Part shown: positions 22,751 through 35,427 of the stretch, piece after piece
Layout: each line of letters begins with the position of its first letter
Numbering within the stretch: position 1 is the first letter of the stretch
Assembly: GCA_036873755.1 (NCBI GenBank)
Contig: JAVTVY010018784.1
Coordinates: 1 to 64,000, forward strand
Length of the DNA: 64,000 bases
Source: Hanleya hanleyi
Lineage: Eukaryota; Mollusca; Polyplacophora; Lepidopleurida; Hanleyidae
Direction of reading: 5' to 3'
Position numbers and translations under genes: made by a program
Notes under the pieces: model-generated
Database searches by the model: none
What the model saw: the letters and a program-made list of their open reading frames with translations, nothing else
What the model was told of the DNA's origin: nothing

Positions 22751-23508
22751 CTGAAAAAAAAAATGACATCATTTAAGTTGTGATGACGCGAATTGAATGC
22801 AGTGGTTATAATCAAAGGTCAGATGAGTTAAACAATTTATAGACATGGATATGGAATACTTTTGATTTCTCTACAAGTAGTGTTTTCAAAATACAACTGA
22901 TAAATACCCGGCAAAATCGAATAGTATTACTCTTTAACCATAGAAAATTAATTGAAATATATTAACTTCTGTTATGGCACACTAATTATTGAATCAAAGG
23001 CGTCACATTCAACAATCAGTAAGCAACCACCTTCCATTGATTATTTCTGTGTCCATATTTGAAGAGCTGCATTTACACGACCTCGAAGATCGTCCTTAAC
23101 ATCAGGTGAATAACTTATCTGAGCTGATCTGTCGACACAGTCCCCCAGCTAGCCTACCTAATTCCGTTTAGGCCGGGGCTATGGGCGATGTGGTTACTTC
23201 GTATTTTCCACAGGAGCAGCTACAATAAAAGTGCGACTGGGATACCAAGGTTGCGTCTTAGAATCTTCCGTATTCCACATGTAGGCTGAATGGGAGGTGC
23301 AAGGAGAGGCTTTCCTGTCCGATGACTGCTGTTTGGTCACCAGACGTCAATTTTCCCAACCTCTAACATATCTCACCAACTTAAGTGACCTGTAGCACCT
23401 ATCTAATATGTGTATGTATAAAAACTAAAAGCCGCTGTGTAGTAGCATATTGTATCTCAGCTAAAACACAAGAGAGAATCGGTCAACAGTTTCCAGTACC
23501 GTACTCAC

Positions 23509-23943
23509 GTGATCAAGACTCGCAGTTATTTTCCCTATCGTCGTGTTCGTGCACATGCCTATGCCGTCTGGGAGACTTGTTTGCTCGAGTTTGATTCCAT
23601 CATCTGTATGTGATAGGTTCTCATGTATTGCTGCTATTTGTCCATCCTCTGCTTTAGCCGATGACAAGGCTGGAGGATATTTCCAATCAGCGTCTGGCGG
23701 TTCCTGTTTTACATGAGCACTTGTCGACTGCTGATAGCCTTGATGCTCTTCTATGACGTTATTCAAGACTTGGGTAGTAGATTCGTCTTTTATATCTGGA
23801 GGCATCATGACAGAATCCGCATGGCGAACCAAATGTGAGCCCGATCCATCTTCTGGACAGTCCATGAGAGGTTCAGTCTTTATTACATCATACGATGGGA
23901 ACTTAAACATATCTCTGACGAAAGAATCTCCTTCACTTTCCAT
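23509..23943 (-). CDS. Gene B exon 1: PsiKxE-rich N-terminal module
   Basis: ATG at 23941-23943 through 145 codons to a GTGAGT donor (23503-23508), joining exon 2 in phase 0 across a 758-bp intron. It is collinear with the exon 1 of A but four residues shorter (the QHLHADF-type segment is reduced). Motifs IKTE, IKDE, VKQE and IKLE are kept; the fourth site is AKAE, which loses the hydrophobic residue. Strong conservation among the copies argues the exon is or was translated. Confidence 0.82.
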
Positions 23944-24520
23944 GATTTATCTCACAGACGGTATTCTCCGATGTTAGAATTCGTCTCTTTTTCGTCGATC
24001 AGGGCCACAAATATCCTTCAAAAAGAGGAATACATTCTGATTTCACTGACAGACAAGCTGAAATTCGTTTCGGTCGAAATAATACTCATCTATAGGGGTG
24101 TCCTTCTGAAATAATGTTTGCTTCTTGTATGATGTAAATAATTGTTGATATCAAGAGAAAAATTGTCAATGTAAATACATTTCTTTTATAATTAAAATGG
24201 AATTTTGGATATCAAAATTTAGGTTTATCTTGATGCAATAATAGTGTGAAACAGCTAATAATGTTTGCTTATTTATAGCAAACCATATTCAAAGAATTTT
24301 TGATACCAACAGAAGAATTTTCAAAGGAAATCAAAATATATATTTTTTAATTTATATTTAAAATGGATCTTCGGATATCAAAATTTAGGTTTTAGGTTAT
24401 CTTGATGCAATAATAATGTGAAACAGATAATAATAATGTTTCCTTATTTATAACAAAATATATACAAAAAAAAATTTGATATCCAAAGAAGAATTTTCAA
24501 CAGACAGAAAATTACATACC

Positions 24521-24576
24521 TAGCTCTGGTATAGCCTTGTTCTATACTACGTGAGAACAAGGCTATACCAGAGCTA
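24521..24576. repeat. Perfect 23-bp hairpin
   Basis: TAGCTCTGGTATAGCCTTGT continues to form a 23-bp arm, then a 10-base loop (ATACTACGTG), then the exact complement ending at 24576. It lies directly against the larger inverted repeat at 24577. It is perfect, so young or under constraint. There is no target duplication that I can define. Confidence 0.85.
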
Positions 24577-25082
24577 CCCCAAACCCTACTATCGTAACAT
24601 ATGGTATCTGCGGGATAAAATACCACCAGTAATCTTTACAAACACTCACTTGCACTTCAACTGCGGCAGACAACAAAATGAAGTGAGAGCTGAGAAGGCG
24701 ACTGCAGTGTCGATCTTCTTCTCCCATCAAACATGCTGACAACAAAGGAGAATTCTGTAAAAGCGACCCAGTAATTTTTTCCCCGTTGAACCAAGTGGCA
24801 CCGTCTCGTGGTTTGTGAGCGTCGAATATTGTAAACGGGTTGGCCTGCTCGAAATTCCATATTTAGTCACACGGGCAAAATTGAACGGATCGCTTTAAAA
24901 AAAAAAGACTCGTATGAAGACAGCACGTTTGATGGGAGAAGATCGACATTGCAGTCGCCTTCTCAGCTCTCACTTCATGTTGTTGTCTGCCGCATTTGAA
25001 GTGCTAGTAAGTGTTTGTGACCAAGAATATCGGTGGCATTCTAACCCGCAGATACCATATGTTACGACAGTGGGGATTTGGG
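24577..25082. mobile_element. Inverted-repeat element at the unit 2/3 junction
   Basis: Arms of about 160 bp (24577-24740 and 24915-25082) are inverted copies. Matching landmarks are CGTAACATATGGTATCTGCG and GAAGTGAGAGCTGAGAAGGC with their complements. Ends are CCCAAA and TTTGGG. No ORF and no clear flanking duplication. It lies exactly where unit 2 stops and unit 3 begins. Confidence 0.75.
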
Positions 25083-25433
25083 ACGAGTAAATGTAATGTT
25101 CTGGTCTATTTCTGACGTTGTTTATCTACCTGGTTGGTTCTTGACTAAAAATGACCCTAAAACAGGGGCAAACGAGTTCATTTTCAAGCAAAATCATATC
25201 TCAGTCGAGCGCAAAGTACAGCTTGCATACCTGTGTATATACGTACCTATGAGATCATAAAAATGAAGTTCTGTCACGGCTTTGGGCTAACTGTAGATTG
25301 AGAAGACGAGGAGTTAAAAGAACCGTCAGCCCACTCCAACAAATTCCGGAATAGAATTTGCTCGCGGTAAACGTTTCTACTATCCAAAACGTCAACCTAT
25401 TTGAGGTAATGAACACGGACCGTTGAAATCTAA

Positions 25434-25895
25434 AGCCCGGTGCACACGAGAGCTATCAGCTGAGCTAACGGCCTCAATTGCTTGTCAACTCAGGGGCTAG
25501 CTCTCGTGTGGTTTCAGCACACACAGTGAGCAGAAGATTCACCCAATTGATTTAATTTTCCGCGGAACACCTTCTTCGGGATCGTGTGATCTTTCATGTG
25601 ACCGGGCTCACGTAAAATTGGCCATTTTGAACAGTCGTATGTGTAAATCACGTGAAAATAAGATCCTTTTCAATGACCGGTCGAATAAAACGGCTGAGCT
25701 GTTAGCTTTCGTTCGCCGCACACTCTGAGGATTTGGCCTCGCGAGGCGAAATTATCAAAAAAAAAATGATATTTTTCTCCCGGTCTCACGAGGCCAAAAA
25801 CTCACCAAAAACTGCCCGCACACGAGAGCTAGCCCCTGAGCTGACAGGCAATTGAGGCCGTTAGCTCAGCTGATAGCTCTCGTGTGCGCCGGGCT
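25434..25895. mobile_element. PIF/Harbinger-like MITE, copy 2
   Basis: A 462-bp copy at the orthologous position to 770-1228, flanked by TAA at 25431-25433 and 25896-25898. Because insertion site and sequence match, the element was present before units 1 and 3 separated. The right inner arm here reads GCACACGAGAGCTAGCCC, slightly more complete than in copy 1. Confidence 0.88.
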
Positions 25896-25898
25896 TAA

Positions 25899-28800
25899 GG
25901 GACCTTTGACAAAGGGATAGTCGCGACTCGGTGTACGATCATGGGTGTCGCCCACGAACAACGGGAAAGGTGGGGCTCGGGACATTTTAGATAATTGGAA
26001 TTAAATACTTGAAAACATGAAGAAGATTATCGTAATCTGGAACAAGATGAATGTTTCAATTATGTGTGAAATTCACAGTGAAGTCCACCAATGTTACGGA
26101 AAACATCTTTCTTCACTTTTTCAACTCAAAAAAAAAAAAGAAAAAAAAGGCTTGCCGTTGGTTTAAATAATAGACACTTTAGATACCGGTATGTATAAAG
26201 TCATACGATGAACTGCTTCTGGTTGTAGAGAGTCAGATGCATTTACCATTCCATCCAGTTTCTCTCTCATTTTAAAGTTAGCTATTTGACCTCGTTGGCA
26301 TGACGGTGCGCAACTTGGGGCGTAGGTTGAGGGTAATGTGACGTGGGAACATAGAATGACACAACAACAATTGGTGGCGATGACTTGTATTCTGTTATAT
26401 ATTCTTATACATGAAACTCCGAGAAATACAGAACAAGAATGCAACACAAGTGATGTGACGGTGATGGTTAAGACAAGAATTATCTCATTCCCCTAGTTCT
26501 ATATCAACATTATCACAGTTCCAAGTAATGTGTATGACACTTAGCACACACCATAGTTTTCTATAATTTTTGAACAATTAATCTTTATATCCAGTCAACT
26601 ACGGAATGCCTAAAAACTGTAAACTCGTTAAGTAAATGTAATTAAATGGAATTAATTAACAAACCGAACTTACCTGACAAGGTTCCCAAACTGTGAACAC
26701 TATCAGTTGTGTTCCAAGAGAACAATATGTCAACTGAGTCGACTTAACATTGTCATAAACATCACATTTGACATCACAATTCACATATGTAAACATAAAT
26801 GTACAAGACCACCGGACTTAAATATTAACAAATGAAAATTTGGTAGATAAGACTGGTTTATGGCTTGGTGTGAGTGTGTGGTGGGGGGATGGTACTTTCC
26901 GCCTCTCCCGTTGTTTTTCGCTCTTATCTCCAGAATGACAAAAAACTGAAGAGCTGACACACCGGAACTTTTGTAGTTTTATCAAATTGGGGCAATTTTG
27001 AACCTATTTGTATAATCCTCCAAGCAGAGGATCATGGGTAAATTCGAAATGACGGGTACGCGAAAGGTGATGTTTCCATTCTTTTTCTTCAAAATTCCTG
27101 CTTTTCTGCCAAAAAACAAAAGCTATTTCATTTCACATGAAATAAATTATTTACTAAATTATCATGCAGTTTTTGAGAAAAACCATAAATAAAAACATTG
27201 AAAAATCTGTATCACCACTGGGTCCATTATTTAAAGAAAATTCAACAAGCAAAGGCACTATTTACAAAAAAACAATAAAGCTTTGACTAGACAAAATATT
27301 ACCTTAGCATGTAAGAGTGAATTAATGCAACAAAAATATAGTCGATCAAATGGCCCAAACCTAGGCATTGAGGAAAAGAAGTTTGAACAAAATATCTGAA
27401 ATAGTTACAGAAGTATTCACATTTTATATGACAATGATAATCGCGCAAATTGTTCAGTAAAAGGATAATTTTCGTTTGCAAGGGAAGTACCTTACAACCC
27501 GGAGAATACTTTGATAATTTATGCATACCTATTTACCACAAATTATGCAATTATCATGCTACATGTATTATTTCCGATTGAAAGCAAATTATGCGAACTA
27601 CGTTTCCTGAAATAATCCCTAATTGTGACACCAGTGGTAGAATAATGCTTTCAATCTGTAGCCTATCCTCAATGATAAATATGACCAAATTTTCAGAAAA
27701 TCCACGCGAAAGAAAAGACAACATTTCGATGGGTTCACCTATGCTCCCAATTGTACTCCCGATCACAGGTGAATACATGCAACAACAATATAGTCAGGCA
27801 ATGTTTCAAAACTATATAGCAAGGAATCAACGTTTGAGCAAAACAGTTTACATGTTTTGGAGTCTTTTTAATGGTCGTGGCGGTGGAGGAAAAGATAAAT
27901 TAGTAGCGGAGGTAAAATACCACAAGGAAACCATTTTATGATTGGGGCTCCTCTCAACTCCAAAATACAGCTTTTTGCCGACGAAATCACCAAATGTTTA
28001 GTTTACGTAAATAATAATACGACTTGACATTACCTAAAATAACTCATTTTAGTCACCAAAAACCCCAGAACCTTTCCAACCAACCAAAGTTGCATTAATC
28101 ATGAATATAACTATCAAATAGTATATCGAAGATTAGCATGTATTATTGATTATGAACTAAATTTAGTATTCATGTACAATTCGCTGGAACAGTGATGATT
28201 ACGCCATGAGCATAGCCAACTACTGTTCAACACCAGACACTATGCTGGAGAAATACTATCCATGACAGTAAACAATCAAACATTTATTGATACAAGCAGA
28301 TACCAGACTGTGTCAAGTGGAGTACTCAATTAACATAGCTACTTATGATTTCATACCATGTGACTTTTTACCATGTACCTGTACAAGGAAATGTCGGTTA
28401 TTATCTCACAACGCAGTATAAGGCTTGGATGACCAAGTCAGCAAATGTCATAAACAATATTCATGTTCAGCTGATACATACAATGTAACCGAGAACAAAG
28501 AATTATACGATTTAATCAAATATTAACCATTGCATATCATCTTACACATTATCTATCTGAATATTTTTTAAATTCTGGATCGCAAAAGGAAATAAATAAC
28601 AGCTCCATCCATATCATACGTATGTTCATTAGCCTGGAATAGACTGTAGTCCGTCCGTTTTAATTTAAAATGGGTACTTAATTCTGTATAAATTTTCTTT
28701 TTTTCGCACTGGGTAGAACTAACTAATCTCTACAAAATGAATACCATTATATAGATACTATATCACGCTTGAAATAACTTTATAATTATCTCCACATAAA

Positions 28801-29439
28801 ACTCCAGTACAGTGGTTTTTACCAGGGCTCAATCATAGGAAGACTTCATAATGTATTCGTATTTACTGGCACAGAAGTCAAATTGCCGCGACATGCAATG
28901 CCAATGGGCATGTGATATAAGCGACTCTCTCACAGACCGCCTCTTATTACTTTATACCGCATCAATTATATTTGTGACAGTAGGCATGAATACATTATGA
29001 AGTCTCCCTATGTAATGGAGACCCGGTACATGAAACAACTATACTTAAGTTTTTAGGGAGGGCATTACAGAGTTATTTCAAGCCTGATATATTATCGATA
29101 TCATGGAGAAACCGTTCTACATGCTGCAAAATAGAAAATTTATGCAGGGTTAATTATTGATATTTGACAAGCTCCAAAATGGACAGATTTTAATATGCAT
29201 CTTATCTCTGTTCAAATGGGTCAATTTTCCTTTTTATGAGTTTTTTAGTTGCCAAATCGTTACCCGAGAATTAAGCTAACAATACCAAGGCATTTTCAGC
29301 TCTTTGTTTATCCTGCCAGTTCATCATACACAAAGGATATGTGACGTTTACATGCGAAAAACTCCTTTGTGTGTGACGTTATTAAAGCAGATATTTTTTC
29401 AACTCCAAAACATACCAAATAAGATTTTCCTTGAAGTCT
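25899..29439. other. Unit 3 noncoding block
   Basis: Near-identical to 1232-4900 of unit 1 as far as about 28500, then more diverged. It includes a piggyBac-family relic at about 26870-27205. No gene is called; short frames are not conserved among units. Confidence 0.55.
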
Positions 29440-32400
29440 ACATACTGAAATATCCCCTTCGAAAAAAACTGAGATGTTCACTTACGTAAAAATGGAGCTA
29501 TGATTGATCAAAATGTGCTCCCGGGCTTATTTTGGTATTTCTGGGCATTTTCATGGAGCCTTTTCTCCTATAGCAAAAATGTGACACCTTCAAGCTATTT
29601 CTGCAAAATGGAATCCCGCAATTATATTAACAAAACTATTCCAAAACTCGTGACCAACAAAGGTGTTGTTATTTCCGATCAAGCCGATATATTATCAGAA
29701 GCAAAAAACTTTTACTCAGTATTATATACCAAAATTGAAAACAAAGTGCCAATCCGAAATCTAGAGTCTCTCCGAGGTACTGAAATACCCATTCCTGTTC
29801 TCAGTGACGACCAGTCGGACAGATTAGAAGGGTCACAAACTCTTTATGAAGCTACAAGTTTCTTGGAAAAAATGAAATCCAACCGTTCCCCGGGCTCTAC
29901 TGGTTTTTCTGCATATTTTTTTTATGTATTTTTGGGACGATTTAGGTGAATTTGTAGTTCGGTCCTTAAACTAAGGCTTTCAAAAAGCCTTCGACACAGT
30001 CTCTTGGTCATTTATTTTTGACGTCTTAACCTTTTTTAATTTCGGCCCATCAATTCAAAAATGGGTAAAAGTCTTCTACAATAACATATCGGCATCCATT
30101 ACACAAAATGGCTTCCTCTCAGAATTCTTTAAGGTTACAAGAGGCTGCAGACAGAGGGACCCTTTGTCTCCCTACCTTTTCATTCTGTGCGCAGAAATAT
30201 TATCCATACTAGTTCGTCAAAAGAGTGAGATAATAGGTATACGAATATGTGACATTGAATATAAAATTAATCAATATGCAGATGATACGACCTTTATGCT
30301 TGATGGATCTGCAAAATCACTTATCTTGTTAGACTATTTTGCTGAAATTTCTGGATTGAAAATTAATATAACAAAAACCAAGGCATTATGGATAGGTAGC
30401 AAGAAATTTAGCAAGCAGGTGTTCCATCACAGATGGAAACTTGACTGTAACCCAGAAACATTCATATTACTTGGAATAAAATTCTCTGTAAATCTAGACG
30501 AAATGATATCTCTAAATTATGAACCCAAAGTGAAAGAAATTAAATCAATTTTAAAACAATGGTCAAAGAGAATTCTCACACCTCTAGGCAGGATTACAGT
30601 TCTAAAAACTTTTTACTCTGTTCTAAGCTAAACTTCTTGCTCTTATCCATCCCCAATCCTCCAGAATATATGATTACAGAATTAAACAACATGTTTTTTC
30701 ACTTTGTATGGCAGTCGTCGGTCGATAGGGTAAAAAGGTCCCAAATAATCCAAAGCTACGAACATGGTGGGTTAAAAATGATAGACATTCGTAATTTTAT
30801 TTACGCACTGAAAACTACCTGGATTCGAAAATTTGTGTTCAGATCCTGTATCTGGAAACAGTTATTACTTACATCGCTCAAAGATATTCAATCTTTATGT
30901 GAATTTGGAAATAACTTTATTACCTCTTTGTGGAATTTATGTACAAATTCTTTCTGGAAGGATGTGTTGGCAGCATGGAATAATGTAGTACGGACAAATA
31001 CGCCCAAGTCTTTGAGTGAGATTTTTTGTGTTCCTTTATGGAACAACGAAAATATAAACATCAACGAATAGTCGATTTTCTACCAACATTGGTATGATAA
31101 AGGGGTAAAGTTTATACTTGATTTAATTAACATAGATAGCCTAAACCAATCGTATTACACTGTTGAAGAATTTAGCAGATTATATGACATAAAAGTCAAC
31201 TTTCTAGAATACTATGGAATAATTTCGGCGATTGAAGCTTTCAAAAAAATGCAAAAACTTGACAATACTGTAAATATAAGCACTGTGCGTCCAAATGTTC
31301 CACACCACCTACACATCCTTCTAAAATCTACAAAAGGTTGCAAAGATTAGTATAACCTTCTGATGACGAAGCCTGTAAAACCATTATCACAGAATAAATG
31401 GGAGTCCAGGTTAAATATACAGCATATCAGCTGGCCTGATGTTCACGCACTAACGTTTAAAACGACTTTCTGTTCTACATTAATATATTTTCAGTTTCGA
31501 ATTAACAACAGAATTTTAGTGACAAAACTACCTTTTAAAAATTCTTGGTATAAAGGACAGTGACTCCTGTGCATTCTGTGACTATCAGAGGGAGACCATA
31601 GAACATTTATTTTGGGACTGTGATTATATCCGACATCTCTGGCGAGACATCGAGACATGGTTACGTAATAAAACGAAATTAGCCATTACATTTGACGCGA
31701 ACATCATTCTTTTCGGAGAGACCACGAAATCAAACTTTTCAACTATGTTAAATCTAATTTTAATTATAGTCAAGTACCACATTTATCAGTCAAAACTAAA
31801 AGGTAAAAAAATGTCAATTTTTGCGATTCAAAATATCATTAAACAAAGATTTGAAATTGAAAAATACGCAGCAATTAGGAAATCAAATATCGAAAGGTTC
31901 AACAAAATTTGGGAACCATGGCTCGATGCAATACTATAGTCTATCATTCAAAATGACATATACCCTATTAAGATTGACCGCTATATAAAAAAAGAGATGA
32001 GGCACTGTAAAATGTGAATAACATGCGAAACGTCAGCAGAACCTTTTCAAATGTCCACTTATTTATATAACAACTTAATCGTTTGAATCAGCCAAAAAAG
32101 AGGATGATTTTTCTACTATATTTCGGTTCGGGGTGAGTGGGAGGATATGTGTGTGTATGTGTGAGTAATGAAAACTAAAGTGCCAGATTTATTTATTTGT
32201 GTAGACGACAATTTTTCCCTTTTTGTATATATATATATACTTATATGTAACATTGCATGATAATGAATTGGCAAATAAAAAATAAAAATAAAAATAAAAA
32301 AATGTGACACCTCAAACCAAAACCATTCGCGCCTCTTTTCAATAAACACACTTCCTAATATATTGTGTGACAAAGTTATTTTGGTTTGAGGTGTCATATT

Positions 32401-32540
32401 TTTGCTATAAGAGAAAATACTCACTGTAAAAGCCTCAAAAATACCAAATCAGGCCGGGGAACACATTTTGATCAATCATATCTCAAGTTTTATACAACGG
32501 AGCATCGCATTTTTTTCGAGGCTGATATTTCAGTATGGGG
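29440..32540. mobile_element. Palindromic element split by a LINE
   Basis: Sequence at 29440-29589 (CATACTGAAATATC...TATAGCAAAAATGTGACACC) is the inverted copy of 32380-32536 (GGTGTCATATTTTTGCTATA...GATATTTCAGTATG). The two halves are separated by the LINE at 29590-32297. Removing the LINE and one 15-bp duplication gives an element of about 0.38 kb with long inverted arms. The superfamily is not identifiable. Confidence 0.7.
29590..32297 (+). mobile_element. 5'-truncated L1/Tx1-type LINE
   Basis: Flanked by AAAAATGTGACACCT at 29575-29589 and 32298-32312, a 15-bp target duplication typical of LINE insertion. The body reads reverse-transcriptase motifs in order: KMKSNRSPGSTGFSA (about 29868), KAFDTVSW, a CRQRDPLSPYLFILCAEILS block and INQYADDTTFML (about 30270). 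A C-terminal segment with CAFCDYQRETIEHLFWDC follows near 31570. About 75 residues of the palm between SLN and GFQKAFD are missing, and several frameshifts and a stop at 31069 break the frame. The 3' end is an A-rich AAAAT tail (32273-32297). The catalytic Asp pair survives, but the element is dead. Confidence 0.88.
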
Positions 32541-32544
32541 TTTC

Positions 32545-32770
32545 CCCCAGTATGTGTTAACCAGGCTGATGAAGGTTTTTTTTACCCAGTGTGTGCTCTA
32601 TATATGCATATCAAGGATGCTGTTACGGGCGGTGCTGTAGTCACGTATTATACTACACTTGAATTGTTTCCACCGGGGTGTTTTATCATATGTATAACTG
32701 TTATCAAGATGACAGATCACTGACAGATCTAATATCAGCATTTGGAAGGCTTTTCACCAGTGCGTTTAAT
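32545..32770 (-). pseudogene. Fragment of a decayed zinc-finger exon
   Basis: The plus strand contains degraded copies of the 84-bp finger unit: CAGTGTGTGCTCTATATATG, then GATGCTGTTACGG, then TTGTTTCCACCGGGGTG, then GATCACTGACAGATCTAAT and GGAAGGCTTTTCACCAGTG. The finger order on the minus strand matches about two units with many substitutions and indels. It lies between the split palindromic element and the GGATTCATTAAAAATCCGGC block, away from gene C. It may be a remnant of a lost paralogue. Confidence 0.6.
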
Positions 32771-33105
32771 AGGTGGATTCATTAAAAATCCGGCGCCATA
32801 TTAGCCAATCAACGAACTGATTCTAACAAAAGTTTGAACGACGAATGAAAGAAATGGGCACTCGTCATCAGTTTTAAGTCCAGAAGTCTATGGTGTTCAG
32901 TATACAGCCTGTCTGTCATTTACAAATCAAATTTCAAGGAAGACAATTAGGGCTCCACGATGAATAGATATTTGACATTGGTTATAACGTGATGGGAAAA
33001 AGTGTCAAGATTTGTTCGGGTGTAATAATAAATCGACAATGATCTCAACTTATCCTGAAGACCGAGACTGTAAAATACCGAAATTATACGTCAAAAGCGT
33101 GAAAC

Positions 33106-33286
33106 GATAAATATATATTATCATGACAATGTGTTGTTCCCGCACTTTGTATCAGCTCGAGTTCTCGGAGTCTGATCGCCGTATCGACCGAGAGCGCAGG
33201 TCGAGGTCGATGCGGCGATCAAACTCCGAGAACGAGAGCTGATAGAAAGTGCGGGAACAACACAGTGTCATGGTGATATATTTATC
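33106..33286. repeat. Large hairpin, arms of about 80 bp
   Basis: GATAAATATAT at the left pairs with ATATATTTATC at the right. Both arms carry TGTTGTTCCCGCACTTT and CTCGGAG...GATCGCCG in inverted order, with a loop at about 33193-33205. It stands at the left edge of a roughly 1.9-kb insertion into unit 3 (unit 2 runs GTGAAAAGATAATGAAGATT uninterrupted at 20507). It could be one terminus of the inserted element or a separate MITE. Confidence 0.72.
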
Positions 33287-35050
33287 ATATACGGAACTCT
33301 TAGGATGTTTTTATTCACCTAATAGTGCTTTTGATTTCCGAACTATGTGTTATGACGCGCATTGATTGTGTACGTGACGTGGTAAGGCTCATTTGACCTA
33401 ATTGAATAAATCCGCGCACGTGGTACTGGGCCAAAAATAAACTCGTGCGATGGAACAAACTAGGTCAGGATAAACAGGTTGGAAGATTACCTCCCGTAAT
33501 ATTTGACATGGAGGAATGCAGAAATGGTGAACTTGAAACGTACATATATACTGTTTGATGTGTTGTTCAACAAACTGTCATTCGAACTGCGAAACACGAT
33601 GGATCTATGCAGGTGTACGAAAATTCTCCAACTGAGAAATTCAAACAATGATTCAAACAAATAACGCGGTTCCGACAGTGTCACAGACGATTCTTGATTC
33701 AGGAATTACATTTAACAAATAACGCGGTTCCGACAGTGTCACAGACGATTCTTGATTCAGGAATTACATTTTACAGTCAGTTGGTCAGTGTTAAAGGTAC
33801 GTGTATAGATCGACGCATGCCCGATGGCTACGAGGCAGTTGTTGAAATTCACGGCAAGGAAAGTTCATCAGTGGTTCGGTGAGACGAAACTTTATGGAGA
33901 AACGAAATGGGTGGGATTTACGGTTTGCCCAGAAAACGCTGCATAATGTTCATACGACCGTATTACATCTAAATCGGATCAAAAAAATAAATAAAAAATA
34001 CTAGGCCTATCAGTATTCGATCATGATTGGATTTTACAGTTTCTCTTAGATTTATCGAATCAAACATAATTTTTCAAATGACTTTTGATTTGAATAAGAA
34101 AACACGCGATTGAATTGCTGTCTATTTTATAACTGTGTATCAACTGTCTGTCCCTGGAATTCAGATGTTTTCTATAAAGCAGTAGTCAAGCAGAGCTTGC
34201 AGGGGCAATTGCACTGATAATCCATGGCCGGACGGTGAGCGTGCAGTCCCCATCAAGGCGGCCTGAAAATGGAGATTTGCTGCATCGGTTATCACTTCAC
34301 CGAAGACGAACGGGGCGGGGGTTGGGGGGCGGGGGGAGGAATATCGGCGTGTTTATTTTCAACGTTAAGAGACTTACAACATATAGACTACACAACATTA
34401 CGACCCAGAGTAGCCATATGTTCGTGCTTTCGTTCAGTTCTTGTCACTGAAAACGTGGTCACGCGGTAGAGCCACAGAGTTTGTCTTTCGTTCATTTTTA
34501 TTCGTCATCAAGAAATAATTTCAAATACCAGGCAACAGGCCTATATTTGATTTTGAGTCTTGGAATCAAACGGATGTTATCATAATCGAATAGATTCTTT
34601 TTGTTGAATTTTTTACATCATTCGGCGTTACTATTTAAATTAATTCTCGCAAGATGTTGCTCACTATGTGATGAACTTTTCAATGATTTCGCCGCACAGT
34701 AATCGGTGAGGTACGGCGGATACGGCCCACCGTAAGTTAACAAGGCTCAGATTGACCGTCAGGAAGGCCAAAATCAGACTCAGAATAGGTTTAGTATATA
34801 TGCATATATTATCGCAAGTGTAAATCCATGTGTATTGATCTGGAAATACCCTTCAGAACGGATCAGCATGTGTAAAGTTTTCAGTTCTATTATTAGAACA
34901 GAACGGGCTTCACGGGCTTTCTCCGACAGGTTGCAAAGGTCATCAGCGAAAATAGTCCCGGTTACCGAGTAGGGCGATACAGATAGCGACTAGGGTGATA
35001 CGGAAACAGAAAACGCGAGTGTGTATCACTATCCTAGCACGCATAGGTAT
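33287..35050. other. Unit-3-specific insertion, no recognised gene
   Basis: Present only in unit 3, between blocks continuous in unit 2 (20510-20525). GATAA appears on both sides (33106 and about 35052), possibly as a short target duplication. It contains a G-rich stretch near 34312-34340 and several short frames with no family I can name. Confidence 0.45.
33656..33771. repeat. 58-bp tandem duplication
   Basis: AACAAATAACGCGGTTCCGA... is repeated exactly at 33656-33713 and 33714-33771. Two identical copies imply a recent duplication. Confidence 0.92.
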
Positions 35051-35427
35051 ATGATAATGAGGATTAGAATCAAGGAAATAAGCTCACAAGGTTTCCTGCA
35101 TGTCTTTACGGATTTCTGATCGACAGTAGCTGGCCTAGTTTTCTTGAATTATCTTTCTGAACTATACTACGAAAACAGCATTCCACTTTTCGATTTCTTC
35201 TGATCAAATTAGTTTTTGCAAGCAAGAACATGGAACAGTCCTTTGTGTGTAGTATTGGGCAAATTGTTTTCGCTGATTTACCATCGGACGAAATAATTTC
35301 CTCCATGCAGCACAGACTGTGTACGGTTGCAATTTTCTCCATACTAAATGAGCAAATACTTAGCTTGTTGTACACACCGACAGTCATTTTCAGTTTCCTC
35401 CAATTAGCGAGCGCCAGTCACTTTTCC

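Larger units (their letters stand above)
15880..24500. repeat. Segmental duplication unit 2 (contains gene B)
   Basis: It starts with the ACCCTAAAACAGGGACAAAC block shared with 25147 and 43857 and follows the common order. Compared with unit 1 it lacks the Harbinger-like MITE (empty TAA at 17341) and about 1.2 kb corresponding to 3745-5000. It ends about 560 bp upstream of exon B, where inverted-repeat sequence begins. Confidence 0.82.
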
